From the NCBI RefSeq assembly GCF_013401515.1, contig NZ_CP058530.1, forward strand, positions 186,001 to 250,000: a stretch of 64,000 nt of DNA. The letters are read 5' to 3'. Of the stretch, positions 8,157 to 17,572 are shown piece after piece; positions within the stretch are counted from its first letter, which is position 1; every line of letters starts with the position of its first letter. The notes under the pieces are model-generated. The model was not told the DNA's origin. It made no database searches and saw nothing but the letters and a program-made list of their open reading frames with translations. The DNA is from Halorarum halophilum. Its GTDB lineage: Archaea; Halobacteriota; Halobacteria; Halobacteriales; Haloferacaceae. A program made the translations under genes and the position numbers.

Positions 8157-9144
8157 GACGCCGCTCCGGGCCGGGGTCATCGGCGTGGGGAGCATGGGGC
8201 AGAACCACGCGCGCGTGTACGACGAGATCCGCCCGACGACGCTCGCGGGCGTCTTCGACGTGGACGACGAGCAGGCCGCGTCGATCGCACGGGAGCACGA
8301 GACGACGGCGATGGGGCTCGAGGAGCTCCTGGAGACGGTCGACGTCGCCACGGTCGCGGTGCCGACGGAGTACCACTACGACATGGCCCGCCAGTGCATC
8401 GAGCACGGCGTCGACGTGCTCGTCGAGAAGCCGTTCGTCGCCGAGCCGGCGGAGGGCGAGGAGCTCATCGAGCTCGCGGAGCGGGCCGGCGTCACCGTAC
8501 AGGTCGGCCACATCGAGCGGTTCAACCCGGCTGTCATCACGCTCCGCGAGTTCGTCGACGACCTCGACGTCATCTCGGTCAGCGCGGAGCGGCTCGGCCC
8601 GCCCCTCGAGCGCGAGATCGACGACTCCGTGGTGATGGACCTGATGATCCACGACATCGACATCGTCCTCGACCTGATCGACGGCGAGCTCACCACGGTC
8701 AACGCCGTCGGGACGGATGAGGGGCGCTACGCCTCCGCGAACCTGTCGTTCGACTCGGGCGTCGTCGGCCATCTCACCGCCAGCCGCGTGACCCAGGAGA
8801 AGGTCCGCGGGCTCACCATCTCGGCCCGCGACTGTCGGGTGAAGGTCGACTACATCGACCAGACGGTCGAGGTCCACCGGGCCTCCACGCCGGAGTACCT
8901 CCGCGAGGGGGGGAACGTCCACTACCGCCACGAGAACCTCGTCGAGCGGGTGACCGTCGACCGCCGCGAACCGCTCAAGGAGGAGCTCCGGGCGTTCGCC
9001 GACGCCGCGGCGAACGGGACCGAGCCTGTGGTGACCGCCGAGGACGGCCTCCAGGTGCTCGAGACCACCACGGCCATCGAGCAGGACGCGACCCGGTCGC
9101 GCCTCGAACGCGCGGGCGTGCCGGTGAACGCCGGCTCCGACTGA
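8149..9144 (+). CDS. Gfo/Idh/MocA oxidoreductase (WbpB-like)
   Basis: 331 aa. The N-terminal Rossmann fold has AGVIGVGSMGQNHARVY and the family EKPF motif (DVLVEKPFVAEP, about residue 95). The C-terminal alpha/beta domain includes HIERFNPAV and DLMIHDIDIVLDLI. WbpB-type enzymes oxidise C3 of UDP-GlcNAcA; the aminotransferase just upstream would then act on the ketone. The gene overlaps that one by eight bases, pointing to tight coupling. The exact substrate is an inference from operon context. Confidence 0.85.
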   Translation: MSETPLRAGVIGVGSMGQNHARVYDEIRPTTLAGVFDVDDEQAASIAREHETTAMGLEELLETVDVATVAVPTEYHYDMARQCIEHGVDVLVEKPFVAEPAEGEELIELAERAGVTVQVGHIERFNPAVITLREFVDDLDVISVSAERLGPPLEREIDDSVVMDLMIHDIDIVLDLIDGELTTVNAVGTDEGRYASANLSFDSGVVGHLTASRVTQEKVRGLTISARDCRVKVDYIDQTVEVHRASTPEYLREGGNVHYRHENLVERVTVDRREPLKEELRAFADAAANGTEPVVTAEDGLQVLETTTAIEQDATRSRLERAGVPVNAGSD

Positions 9145-9266
9145 CGCCGGCCGCTCCCGGCGCGATCTCGGGGACTCCCGTCGGTTCCGACCCGCGGTCG
9201 ATCCGATTACTGACGACGAACGGTACCTTTTCACGAGTCGAAAGACCGGGAATCCGCCGACGTGAG

Positions 9267-9310
9267 GCTTATCACTGCTCTAATCGGGCGCTTACCTGGC
9301 CGATAATGAA
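9267..9310 (+). promoter_or_regulatory. Tandem promoter P5 (two motif copies)
   Basis: Two copies sit head to tail: GCTTATC followed by CTCTAATC (9267-9287) and GCTTACC followed by GATAATGAA (9290-9310). They precede the acyltransferase-dehydrogenase operon. The downstream copy matches the consensus better. Confidence 0.55.
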
Positions 9311-9383
9311 GGGGGTGGGTCGCGGAGGGACGAGCAAGCCCCGCAGCCCCCGCAGGGGGGAGCCGCGGGGACCCCACTTCACA

Positions 9384-9485
9384 ATGAGCGCATCGAAGAA
9401 CACACCCCACGCGCGAGACTCGCCGACCGGGCACGGTTCGACGGTCCGGACGAACGGACGCGGTCCGACGGCGGAGCAGTCATGA
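9384..9485 (+). other. Short ORF (33 codons) overlapping the acyltransferase start
   Basis: The frame MSASKNTPHARDS... ends in a TGA overlapping the next ATG as ATGA. It begins 73 bases after the P5 motif, close to the 78 and 70 bases seen at P4 and P7. It is hydrophilic with no recognised similarity; coding status is uncertain. Confidence 0.3.
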
Positions 9486-10066
9486 CCGGCTTCGTCACCG
9501 GAGCCGACAGTCAGATCGACGACGACGCCACCGTCGGCTACCCGGACGAGGCGGACGGGGAGAACACCGTGATCGGTGCGAACGCGACCATCCGCGCCGG
9601 CACAATCATCTACGACGGCGTGGACATCGGCGACGACTTCACGACGGGCCACAACGCGGTCGTCCGCGAGGAGACCCGGATGGGCGACGACGTGCTCGTC
9701 GGCTCGGACACGATCGTCGACGGCCGGTGTACCATCGGCTCGCAGGTGAGCATGCAGACCGGCGTCTACGTCCCGCCGAAGACGAGGATCCACGACGGCG
9801 TCTTCCTCGGGCCGAACGCCGTGCTGACGAACGACCCCTACCCGCTGCGACAGGACGTCGAACTCGACGGGCCGACGATCCGCGAGGGGGCCTCGATCGG
9901 CGCGAACGCGACCGTGCTCCCCGGCGTCACCGTCGGCGAGAACGCGTTCGTCGCCGCCGGCGCCGTCGTCACGGAGGACGTGCCCGCCGACACCCTCGCC
10001 GTCGGCGTTCCGGCCGAACACAAGCCGCTTCCGGACGAACTGGAAGGGGGGAACCTCGACCGATGA
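9482..10066 (+). CDS. Left-handed beta-helix N-acetyltransferase (WbpD-like)
   Basis: 194 aa made of hexapeptide repeats (VIGANATIRAGTIIYDGVD; ASIGANATVLPGVTVGENAF), with the acetyl-CoA/active-site stretch FTTGHNAVVREETRMG including His. Length and layout fit WbpD/PglD-type acetyltransferases that act on UDP-amino sugars. In the proposed pathway it would acetylate the amino group installed by the gene at 7041. Its stop overlaps the next start as ATGA. Confidence 0.87.
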   Translation: MTGFVTGADSQIDDDATVGYPDEADGENTVIGANATIRAGTIIYDGVDIGDDFTTGHNAVVREETRMGDDVLVGSDTIVDGRCTIGSQVSMQTGVYVPPKTRIHDGVFLGPNAVLTNDPYPLRQDVELDGPTIREGASIGANATVLPGVTVGENAFVAAGAVVTEDVPADTLAVGVPAEHKPLPDELEGGNLDR

Positions 10067-11448
10067 CCGCCGAAGGGACGTTCCAGTTCTACGGGTCGAG
10101 CGACTCGCCGGAGTCCGTGAACGCGGCGCTCACCGGCGGGGAGGTCCCCGTCGCCGTCTACGGGCTCGGGAAGATGGGCCTCCCGCTGGCCACGGTGTAC
10201 GCCGAGGTCACCGGGAACGTGACCGGGGTCGACGTCGACCCGGACGTGGTCGAGCGCGTGAACCGCGGCGAGAGCCACGTCGCCGGCGAACCGGGACTCG
10301 ACGACGCCGTCGGCGACCTGGTGGACGCGGGCTCGTTGTCCGCCACCGCCGACGGCGAGGCGGCCGCCGAGGACGCGCGGCTCCACGTCATCATCGTGCC
10401 GACCCTCATCGACGAGGGGAACGAGCCGGACCTCTCGGTCGTGACGGAGGTAGCCGAGACGATCTCCGCCGGCCTGGAGCCCGGCGACATGGTGATCGCC
10501 GAGTCGACGCTCCCGCCCCGGAGCTGCCGGGACGTGCTCCTCCCGCTGCTGGAGGAGGAGAGCGGCGTATCGCGCGAGGAGTTCGGGCTGGCGTTCTGCC
10601 CGGAACGGACCTCCAGCGGGCGCGCGCTCGAGGACATCCGCGGCGCCTACCCGAAGATCGTCGGCGGCATCGACGACGAGAGCGGCCGGCTGGCCGAGCT
10701 GATCTACGGCAACGTCAACTCCAACGACGTCATCCGGGTCGCCGACGCGACGACCGCGGAGGCTGTGAAGGTGTTCGAGGGGGTGTACCGCGACGTGAAC
10801 ATCGGGCTCGCGAACGAGCTCGGACGTCACGCGGGCGAACTCGACATCGACGTGACGGAGGCCATCGAGGCGGCCAACACCCAGCCGTTCTGCGAGATCC
10901 ACCGGCCCGGCGCCGGCGTCGGCGGGCACTGCATCCCGTACTACCCGCACTTCCTCATCCAGCAGTTCGACGCCGACTCGCGGCTGATGGAGACCGCGCG
11001 CGGCGTGAACGAGGAGATGCCGGCGTACACGGCCGACGCCGCGCTCGACGGCCTGCTCGGCGAGGGAGTCGACCCCGCCGACGCGTCGGTGCTCGTGCTC
11101 GGGCTGACCTACCGGCCCGGCGTGGACGAGCTCCGTGCGACGCCCGCACTCCCGATCGTCGAGGAGCTCTCCTCGGCCGGGACGGACGTGGACGCCGTCG
11201 ACCCCGTGACCGACGACGACGAGCCGTTCGAGCGCGCCGGCGCGACGATCCGCGACCTCGACGAGGTCGAGGACGCGACGTACGACGCCGTCGTGCTGGT
11301 CACCGACCAGCCCGCGTTCGAGTCGCTCGACGTCCCCGCGCTCGGTCCGGAGGACCGCGACCTGGTCGTCGTCGACGGCCGCCAGGCGCTGACGGAACTG
11401 CGCGGCGCCGACGGGGTCGCCTACCGGGGGGTGGGCGTCAATGTCTGA
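10063..11448 (+). CDS. Nucleotide-sugar dehydrogenase, UDP-ManNAc/UDP-GlcNAc type
   Basis: 461 aa of the UDP-glucose/GDP-mannose dehydrogenase family. The NAD site is VAVYGLGKMGLPLATVYAE, the catalytic Cys sits in GAGVGGHCIPYYPHF and the C-terminal domain carries GLTYRPGVDELR. A 25-residue N-terminal extension before the Rossmann fold is unusual. It oxidises C6 of a UDP-HexNAc to the uronic acid. It is one of two dehydrogenases in a row, coupled at both ends (ATGA upstream, 8-bp overlap downstream); the substrates probably differ. Confidence 0.88.
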   Translation: MTAEGTFQFYGSSDSPESVNAALTGGEVPVAVYGLGKMGLPLATVYAEVTGNVTGVDVDPDVVERVNRGESHVAGEPGLDDAVGDLVDAGSLSATADGEAAAEDARLHVIIVPTLIDEGNEPDLSVVTEVAETISAGLEPGDMVIAESTLPPRSCRDVLLPLLEEESGVSREEFGLAFCPERTSSGRALEDIRGAYPKIVGGIDDESGRLAELIYGNVNSNDVIRVADATTAEAVKVFEGVYRDVNIGLANELGRHAGELDIDVTEAIEAANTQPFCEIHRPGAGVGGHCIPYYPHFLIQQFDADSRLMETARGVNEEMPAYTADAALDGLLGEGVDPADASVLVLGLTYRPGVDELRATPALPIVEELSSAGTDVDAVDPVTDDDEPFERAGATIRDLDEVEDATYDAVVLVTDQPAFESLDVPALGPEDRDLVVVDGRQALTELRGADGVAYRGVGVNV

Positions 11449-12766
11449 GAGCCTCACGTCCGAGACCACCCGCGCGGCGGTCGAATCGGCGACCGTCTGC
11501 GTCGTGGGGCTCGGCTACGTCGGCGTCCCCCTCAGCCTCGGCTTCGACGAGGAGGGGCTGGACGTCGTCGGCTTCGACATCGACCGCGACAAGGTGGAGA
11601 AGCTCGCGTCGGGCGACGACGTCACCGGCGACCACGGCGACGAGGTCGTCGCCGCGAGCGAGATCGAGTTCACGGCCAACCCGGCCCACATCTCGCAGGC
11701 CGACTACGTCATCCTCACCGTGCCGACGCCGGTGGACGACACCAAGAACCCGAACCTCGACTTTATCGAGGCCGCGAGCCGGACGGTCGGCGAGTACATG
11801 TCCGAGGGCGCGACGGTCGTGCTCGAGTCGACCGTCTACCCGGGCGTGACCCGCGAGGTGCTCGGGCCGGTCATCGAGGAGGCCTCCGGGCTCGAGATGG
11901 GCTCGGGGTTCAACCTCGGCTACTCCCCCGAGCGGCTCTCGCCGGGCGTGGAGGGTCGGGGGCTGCGCGACGTCGTGAAGATCGTCAGCGGCGACACCGA
12001 CGAGACGCTCGCGGAGCTGGCGGCGCTGTACGGGCTCGTCGTCGACGCCGGCGTCTACCGTGCCCCCTCGATCGAGACGGCCGAGGCCGCGAAGGTGATC
12101 GAGAACGTCCAGCGCGACGTCAACATCGCGCTGGTCAACGAGCTCGCGATCGTCTGTGATCACCTCGGCCTCGAGACCGAGGAGGTGCTCGACGCGGCCG
12201 GGTCGAAGTGGAACTTCCACGACTACCGCCCCGGGCTGGTCGGCGGACACTGCATCCCCGTCGACCCGCTGTACCTCGCGCACGGCTCCCAGCGAGCCGG
12301 CTACTCGCCGGACCTCATCCTGACGGGCCGCGAGGTCAACGAGTACATGCCCAAGCACGCCGCCGAACTGGCGCTGCGCGCGCTCAACGACAGCGGACGG
12401 GTGATGAAGGACAGCAGGCTGCTGATCCTCGGGCTCGCCTACAAGGCGAACGTCGGCGACATCCGGACCTCCGAGGTCAGCGGCGTCATCCGGGAACTGG
12501 AGACCTACGGCGTCGAGGTCGCCGGCTACGACCCGCACGCCGACGACGAGGCGATGGCCGAGTCGTTCGGGATCGATATCCAGGGGGAGCGACGCTTCGA
12601 GGGGTTCGACGGCGTCCTCGTCGCGACGGCACACGACGAGTTCGGCGACCTCGACCTCGGGGCCGTCGCCGACGAGCTGAACGACGACCCGGTGCTCGTG
12701 GACGTCGCCGGGCAGTTCGACGGGGAGAGCGCCGCCGAACACGGGTTCCGCTACGAGTGTCTGTGA
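11441..12766 (+). CDS. Nucleotide-sugar dehydrogenase, WbpO/TviB-like
   Basis: 441 aa with VCVVGLGYVGVPLSLGFDEE, LTVPTPVDDTKNPNL, the ESTVYPGVT segment and the catalytic Cys in PGLVGGHCIPVDPLYLAH. It resembles the Vi-polymer and UDP-HexNAc dehydrogenase branch (TviB, WbpO) more than the preceding dehydrogenase does. Four electrons are removed at C6 with two NAD+ to give the uronate. Together with its neighbour it could supply two different HexNAc-uronic acids to the surface polymer. Confidence 0.88.
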   Translation: MSESLTSETTRAAVESATVCVVGLGYVGVPLSLGFDEEGLDVVGFDIDRDKVEKLASGDDVTGDHGDEVVAASEIEFTANPAHISQADYVILTVPTPVDDTKNPNLDFIEAASRTVGEYMSEGATVVLESTVYPGVTREVLGPVIEEASGLEMGSGFNLGYSPERLSPGVEGRGLRDVVKIVSGDTDETLAELAALYGLVVDAGVYRAPSIETAEAAKVIENVQRDVNIALVNELAIVCDHLGLETEEVLDAAGSKWNFHDYRPGLVGGHCIPVDPLYLAHGSQRAGYSPDLILTGREVNEYMPKHAAELALRALNDSGRVMKDSRLLILGLAYKANVGDIRTSEVSGVIRELETYGVEVAGYDPHADDEAMAESFGIDIQGERRFEGFDGVLVATAHDEFGDLDLGAVADELNDDPVLVDVAGQFDGESAAEHGFRYECL

Positions 12767-12771
12767 GACGT

Positions 12772-12834
12772 ATGTACGGGGAAACCGCGGCCACCGAACC
12801 GGGCGTCCGCACGCCGCCGAGGGGGGTCCGCTGA
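12772..12834 (+). other. Very short ORF (20 codons) coupled to the DUF354 gene
   Basis: MYGETAATEPGVRTPPRGVR ends in TGA that shares its A with the next ATG (TGATG). It fills the gap between the dehydrogenase and DUF354 genes. Coding status is unproven. Confidence 0.25.
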
Positions 12835-13859
12835 TGGACGTCCTGATCAGCGTCCAGCACCCCGCGCACGTCCACTTCTACAAGCACGCCGTCGAGGAGC
12901 TCCGCGAGCGCGGGCACGACACCCACGTCTTCGCCGTCGACAAGGACGTCACGGTGGACCTGCTCGACGCCTACGACGTGGACCACACCGTCCTCGCCGG
13001 ACGCGCGCCCGGCGGGTCGGTGCCGCGCGCGCAACTGACCTACGAGTACCGGCTCTGGCGGGCCGCCCGCGGGATCGGGCCGGACGTCGTGACGGGGATC
13101 GGCGGCGTCGCCGCCTCCCACGTCGCGGCGCTCGTCGGCGCCCGGAGCGTCGTCTTCACCGACACGGAGCACGCGACCCTCTCGAACCGGCTGGCGTTCC
13201 CGTTCGCGGACCTCATCTGCACGCCGACCTGCTACCGCGATCAGGTGGGGCCGAAGCAGTACGCCTACCCCGGCTACCACGAGCTCGCGTACCTGCACCC
13301 GGACCGGTTCACGCCCGACCCCGACGCGCTGGACGACGTGGACGTGGACCCCGACGACACGTTCGTCGTCTTCCGACTGGTGCGCTGGGACGCGATGCAC
13401 AACGTGGGCGGCGAGGGGTTCGAGGACCTCGAGGACGTCGTCGAGCGGCTGGAGTCGACCGGCGCGGACGTCCTCATCACCTCCGAGAAGTCGCTCCCGC
13501 CCGCGCTCGAGGAGTACCGCGCGACGGTCGCGACCCACCGGATGCACGACCTGCTCGCCCACGCCGACCTCTTCGTCGGGGAGAGCGGGACGATGACGGC
13601 CGAGAGCGCCGTCCTCGGGACGCCGTCGATCTACGTCCACGAGAACGACACCGGGCTGACCGACGACCTGGCGGAGTACGGGCTGGTGTACCCGTTCCAC
13701 GGGCCCGACCGCCACGAGGCCGGCCTCGAGAAGGCGATCGCCATCCTCGAGGGGAGCGAGGGGGCCGACTGGGATGCCCGGCGAGAGCGCCTCCTCGACG
13801 ACCGTCGGGACACGACGGACGTGATCGTCGAGCGGCTGCTCCACGAGGGGGCGAGGTGA
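12834..13859 (+). CDS. DUF354 family GT-B-fold protein
   Basis: 341 aa beginning MDVLISVQHPAHVHFYKHAV, the hallmark of DUF354, a GT-B-fold family related to UDP-GlcNAc 2-epimerases and MurG-like transferases. A likely ligand-binding region is FVGESGTMTAESAVLGTPSI. In this operon it could be the missing 2-epimerase (WbpI role) or a glycosyltransferase; sequence alone does not decide. Its stop overlaps the next start (GTGA). Confidence 0.82.
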   Translation: MDVLISVQHPAHVHFYKHAVEELRERGHDTHVFAVDKDVTVDLLDAYDVDHTVLAGRAPGGSVPRAQLTYEYRLWRAARGIGPDVVTGIGGVAASHVAALVGARSVVFTDTEHATLSNRLAFPFADLICTPTCYRDQVGPKQYAYPGYHELAYLHPDRFTPDPDALDDVDVDPDDTFVVFRLVRWDAMHNVGGEGFEDLEDVVERLESTGADVLITSEKSLPPALEEYRATVATHRMHDLLAHADLFVGESGTMTAESAVLGTPSIYVHENDTGLTDDLAEYGLVYPFHGPDRHEAGLEKAIAILEGSEGADWDARRERLLDDRRDTTDVIVERLLHEGAR

Positions 13860-14821
13860 GCCGGATGCGCGTCCTCCAGCTCGTCACCACGGAGTCGGCG
13901 TTCTTCCAGAAGCAGGTCGAGGCGCTCGAACGGCAGGGCGTCTCGTGTACCACCGTCTCGCTCGAGAAGCGCGGGAGCGACGGCCGCTCGGTCCGCGCCT
14001 ACGGCGACCTCTACAGGCGGCTGCTCTCGGAGGTCTCGGGCGAGTTCGACCTCGTCCACGCCAACTACGGGCTCGTCGGGCCGCTCGCCGTGGCCCAGCC
14101 GTGCCGCCCCCTGGTCCTCACCCTCTGGGGGTCGGAGATCATGGGCGAGGCCGGCTGGCTCGACGCGGTGAGCGCGTGGACCGCCCGCCGGAGCGACGCG
14201 GTCGTCGCCCCGTCCGCGTCCGTCTCGCGACAGCTCGACTGCGAGCACCACGTCGTCCCCTTCGGCGTGGACACCGACCTGTTCCGACCGATCCCGCGGG
14301 CCGACGCCCGCGAGCGGCTGGGCTGGGACCAGGACGCCGACATCGCGCTCTTCCCGTACGACCCCGCCCGGTCGATCAAGAACTACCCCCTCGCGGAGTC
14401 GGTCGTGGACCGGGCCGAGGGCGACGTCACCCTGAAGACCGTGTTCGACGTCCCCTACGAACGGATTCCGCTGTACATGAACGCGAGCGACGCCCTGCTC
14501 GTGACCTCGCGCCGCGAGAGCGGACCGATGGTCGTGAAGGAGGCGACGGCGTGCGACGTCCCCGTCGTGTCGACGGACGTCGGCTTCGTCGCCGACGTGC
14601 TCGAGGGCGTCGAGGGCTCGTCGGTCTGCTCGTCGCACGGGCAGCTCGTCGAGGGGCTCGAGGCGGCGCTGGCCGCCGATGGTCGCGCGGACGGGCGCGA
14701 CCGGTTCGACGCGATGGGGCTCGACCGGATGGGCGAACGCCTCGTCGACGTGTACCACGAGGCGCTCGGTCGACGTGGGGAGGCGGCTCCGATCGAGGGG
14801 GTGGCCGATGTACGAGCGTAA
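13856..14821 (+). CDS. GT4-type glycosyltransferase
   Basis: 321 aa with a GT-B fold. The N-terminal domain carries DLVHANYGLVGPLAV and LWGSEIMGEAG. The C-terminal nucleotide-sugar site has VVPFGVDTDLFRPI, and the family ESGPMVVKEATACDVPVV motif (E-x7-E) holds the conserved acidic pair. The start may be GTG 13856, which overlaps the previous stop as GTGA, or ATG 13865. It would add a sugar to the growing lipid-linked unit in the cytoplasm. Confidence 0.87.
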   Translation: MSRMRVLQLVTTESAFFQKQVEALERQGVSCTTVSLEKRGSDGRSVRAYGDLYRRLLSEVSGEFDLVHANYGLVGPLAVAQPCRPLVLTLWGSEIMGEAGWLDAVSAWTARRSDAVVAPSASVSRQLDCEHHVVPFGVDTDLFRPIPRADARERLGWDQDADIALFPYDPARSIKNYPLAESVVDRAEGDVTLKTVFDVPYERIPLYMNASDALLVTSRRESGPMVVKEATACDVPVVSTDVGFVADVLEGVEGSSVCSSHGQLVEGLEAALAADGRADGRDRFDAMGLDRMGERLVDVYHEALGRRGEAAPIEGVADVRA

Positions 14822-16790
14822 CAGTGGACTGTCGGGCTGGCTCGCCGACCGCCGCCTCGACGTGGGCGCGGCAGTGCTCGGGCTGCTGCTCGCGGTGCTC
14901 ATGTTCCCGCTGCGGTTCCTCATCTCGCAGATCTACATCAAGACGCTGCCCATCGTGCTGGGGCTCGCCTGCATCCTCTACCTCGTCGCGGTGCGTCAGA
15001 ACCGCCAGACGTCCGGGCTCCCACACCTCGGCGCCTGGTTCGCCCGTCTCGGGCCGACCGTCGTGCTGTTCGGGCTCGCCGCGATGGTGCTCGTGGCGGC
15101 GGTCACGGGCGAGCGGAGCCGGAGTTTCTACGACCTGGGCGGGATCGTCGGCACCCTCCTGATCGGACAGGTGATCCTGCTACGCGACCGGGACCTCCAC
15201 CCCAGCGTCCTGCTCGCGCAGGTCGTCGCGTTCGGGCTGGTCCTCCGGTTCGCCGCGCTCTACACGGCACCGGGGTTCATCGGCGTCGACGTCTGGTCGC
15301 ACACGACCTACATCGAGTCGATCCGCCAGGCGGGGTCGCTCGCACCCGTCTCGGAGAGCAAGTACTACGCGTCGCCGCTCTACCACCTGCTGGTGACGGC
15401 GGCGGCGGGGTTCTACGACGTCTCGATCCGCAACGCGCTGTACCTCACGCTCGGCATCGCGATGCCGCTGACCACGCTGCTGGTGTACGGGACCGCGCGC
15501 CTCCTCGTGCCGGTCCGGTGGGCCACGTTCGCGGCGGTGTGTTACGTGATGGCCGACCACGCGATCCGGTGGGGGATCCACATCATCCCGACGAGCATGG
15601 GGCTCGTGTTCTTCCTCGGCATGCTGTTCGCGCTCACGCGCGTCCTGCAGGCCGAACACGAGACCCGCGACTTCGTGCTCCTCGTGATCTTCAGCATGGC
15701 GGTCATCCTGACCCACCAGATCTCCTCGTTCATCATGCTCGTGCTCGTGGGGGCGGGGCTCGTCGGGCAGCTGCTGCTCCACTTCGACTTCATCCGCACC
15801 CCGCGGGTCCAGAACCCCTTCGCGTCGTCGATGGCCACCCCGGTCAACCTCGTCGGGCTGCTGGCGTTCGACGTCGGGTTCATCACGTTCATGTGGTCGC
15901 TCACCCCGTACAAGGGCGACACCTTCCTCGAGACCGTACTGAGCTACCTCTACGTCACGCTCGTCGAGTCCGCAGGGTTCCTCAGCGGCGTCAGCAGCAG
16001 CTCCGGCGGCGGGGCCGCCGGCGCCGCCGGCGGCGGCCCGGGCTCGCCCTTCATCGCCACCCTCGTGACGTACGTCGACAAACTCGGCTTCCTGGTGCTG
16101 CTGTGTGCCACTGTCATCGGCTGCCTGGCCGTCCTGCGCCGCCGCAGGGCGAGCCACGCGACGTTCACGCTCCTGGTGGCTGTGACGGTCATGCTCTTCT
16201 TCGTCCTGGGGCTCCCCCTCTTCGGCATCGAGAACTTCGTCCCCGGACGGTGGATCGCCTTCATCTACGCGCCGATGGTGATCCTGGCCGCCATCGGCCT
16301 GGGGTACCTCTCCCGGAACGTCTCGCCCGCGGTCGTCGTCGCGTTCCTCCTGATCTTCGCGCTGGTCTTCCCGAGCGTCATGCTGATGTCGACCGACGGG
16401 TCGATGGACAGCCCGGTGTTCACCAGCCAGCACGAGCGGCTCTCCTACACCGAGACCGAACTGGCCGCGATGGAGACCATCGGGACCATGGCCGACGAGG
16501 AACGGCACATCGCGGGGGGACACGTCTTCACCGACCACCCCTACCAGACGGTGTTCACACGGACGGGAGCCGCCCACGCCGAGCCGATACGCCTGGAGAA
16601 CGGGCGTGCGGTGCAGTCCGGCGCGGTCGTCTACCGGGAGTACCAGTCCGACGGCGGGTCGTTCTTCCGGATCGGGGAGGGCGCGGGGATCCGTAACCCG
16701 TCCCAGGACCAGATCTGTCCGAGGACGACCTCCCACATCTATTCGAACGGTGACGTGCGTATGTGTATGACACCCACGTCACAGGGGTAA
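14808..16790 (+). CDS. Large polytopic membrane protein, candidate glycan polymerase or membrane transferase
   Basis: 661 aa from MYERNSGLSGW, with about 12-14 hydrophobic helices and a C-terminal hydrophilic domain of about 130 residues (SMDSPVFTSQHERLSYTE onward) that would face outside. A Gly/Ala/Ser loop (SSSGGGAAGAAGGGPGSP, about residues 400-418) interrupts the helices. The architecture recalls GT-C/DUF2206-like membrane proteins of archaeal glycan clusters. The start overlaps the preceding gene by 14 bases. Polymerisation or transfer of the lipid-linked unit is inferred from position and topology, not from a catalytic motif. Confidence 0.75.
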   Translation: MYERNSGLSGWLADRRLDVGAAVLGLLLAVLMFPLRFLISQIYIKTLPIVLGLACILYLVAVRQNRQTSGLPHLGAWFARLGPTVVLFGLAAMVLVAAVTGERSRSFYDLGGIVGTLLIGQVILLRDRDLHPSVLLAQVVAFGLVLRFAALYTAPGFIGVDVWSHTTYIESIRQAGSLAPVSESKYYASPLYHLLVTAAAGFYDVSIRNALYLTLGIAMPLTTLLVYGTARLLVPVRWATFAAVCYVMADHAIRWGIHIIPTSMGLVFFLGMLFALTRVLQAEHETRDFVLLVIFSMAVILTHQISSFIMLVLVGAGLVGQLLLHFDFIRTPRVQNPFASSMATPVNLVGLLAFDVGFITFMWSLTPYKGDTFLETVLSYLYVTLVESAGFLSGVSSSSGGGAAGAAGGGPGSPFIATLVTYVDKLGFLVLLCATVIGCLAVLRRRRASHATFTLLVAVTVMLFFVLGLPLFGIENFVPGRWIAFIYAPMVILAAIGLGYLSRNVSPAVVVAFLLIFALVFPSVMLMSTDGSMDSPVFTSQHERLSYTETELAAMETIGTMADEERHIAGGHVFTDHPYQTVFTRTGAAHAEPIRLENGRAVQSGAVVYREYQSDGGSFFRIGEGAGIRNPSQDQICPRTTSHIYSNGDVRMCMTPTSQG

Positions 16791-16975
16791 CGTGATCGCG
16801 ACGGTGCAAACGATGCAAACTGCTGCAATCACGGTACAGCGGCGGGGTTGTCAATTCATTCTACATGTTTCGGATGGTTCCTATTACTGCGCTAAAGAGT
16901 GTACAAAGGACGGCAATGGTCGGGATTAGTTTCTCATTTTATTACCCTCACGGCAATCTGAGGGAGCGAAGAAAG

Positions 16976-17572
16976 ATGACCATCGCTGCAAGCTCGTCTA
17001 CCAAGCACGACGTGAACGCCGTGGAGTCGGAGAGCGACAGTCAGAGTCGGCTGACGGAGGACCAGGTGTTCCACGTGCTCCAGAACCAGCGGCGCCGGTG
17101 GGTACTGAAGTACCTCGAGGGCCGGGACGGTCAGGTTCGCATGCGCGACATCGCCGAACAGGTGGCCGCGTGGGAGCACGACACGACCGTACAGGCGCTC
17201 ACATCGAAGGAACGCCAGCGAGTCTACATCCCGCTGTATCAGAACCACCTTCCGAAGCTCGACGAGGAGGGGATCATCGACTACAACCAGAGCCGGGGCA
17301 TCGTGGAGCGCACGAGGCTGGCCGACCAGCTCAACCCGTACCTGGACCCGTTCGAGGACGACGACGCCGACGGCGAGGAGGCGGAGACGTTCCCCTGGGA
17401 GCTCTCCTACCTCGGCGCCGCCGGGGTCGGCGGCGCGCTCGTCGCGGGGGAGACCATGGGAATGCCCGTGGTGTCGATGGCGCCGGACGCCCTCGTCGGC
17501 GTCCTCGTCCTCCTCCTGTTCACCGTCACCACGATCGCCCACGTCGCGAGCGAGCGTGTCCTCGACCAGTAA
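16976..17572 (+). CDS. DUF7344-type winged-helix regulator with two membrane helices
   Basis: 198 aa from MTIAASSS. The HTH part covers about residues 25-115 (VFHVLQNQRRRWVLKYLEG; QVAAWEHDT; RVYIPLYQNHLPKLDEEG), followed by an acidic linker and two hydrophobic helices (about 145-190). A second member of the family lies at 60367-60924 with the same order of motifs. This one closes the glycan operon region and has its own AT-rich promoter near 16930-16943 (CATTTTATTA). It is probably a membrane-tethered transcription factor; its targets could include the island, which is untested. Confidence 0.78.
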   Translation: MTIAASSSTKHDVNAVESESDSQSRLTEDQVFHVLQNQRRRWVLKYLEGRDGQVRMRDIAEQVAAWEHDTTVQALTSKERQRVYIPLYQNHLPKLDEEGIIDYNQSRGIVERTRLADQLNPYLDPFEDDDADGEEAETFPWELSYLGAAGVGGALVAGETMGMPVVSMAPDALVGVLVLLLFTVTTIAHVASERVLDQ

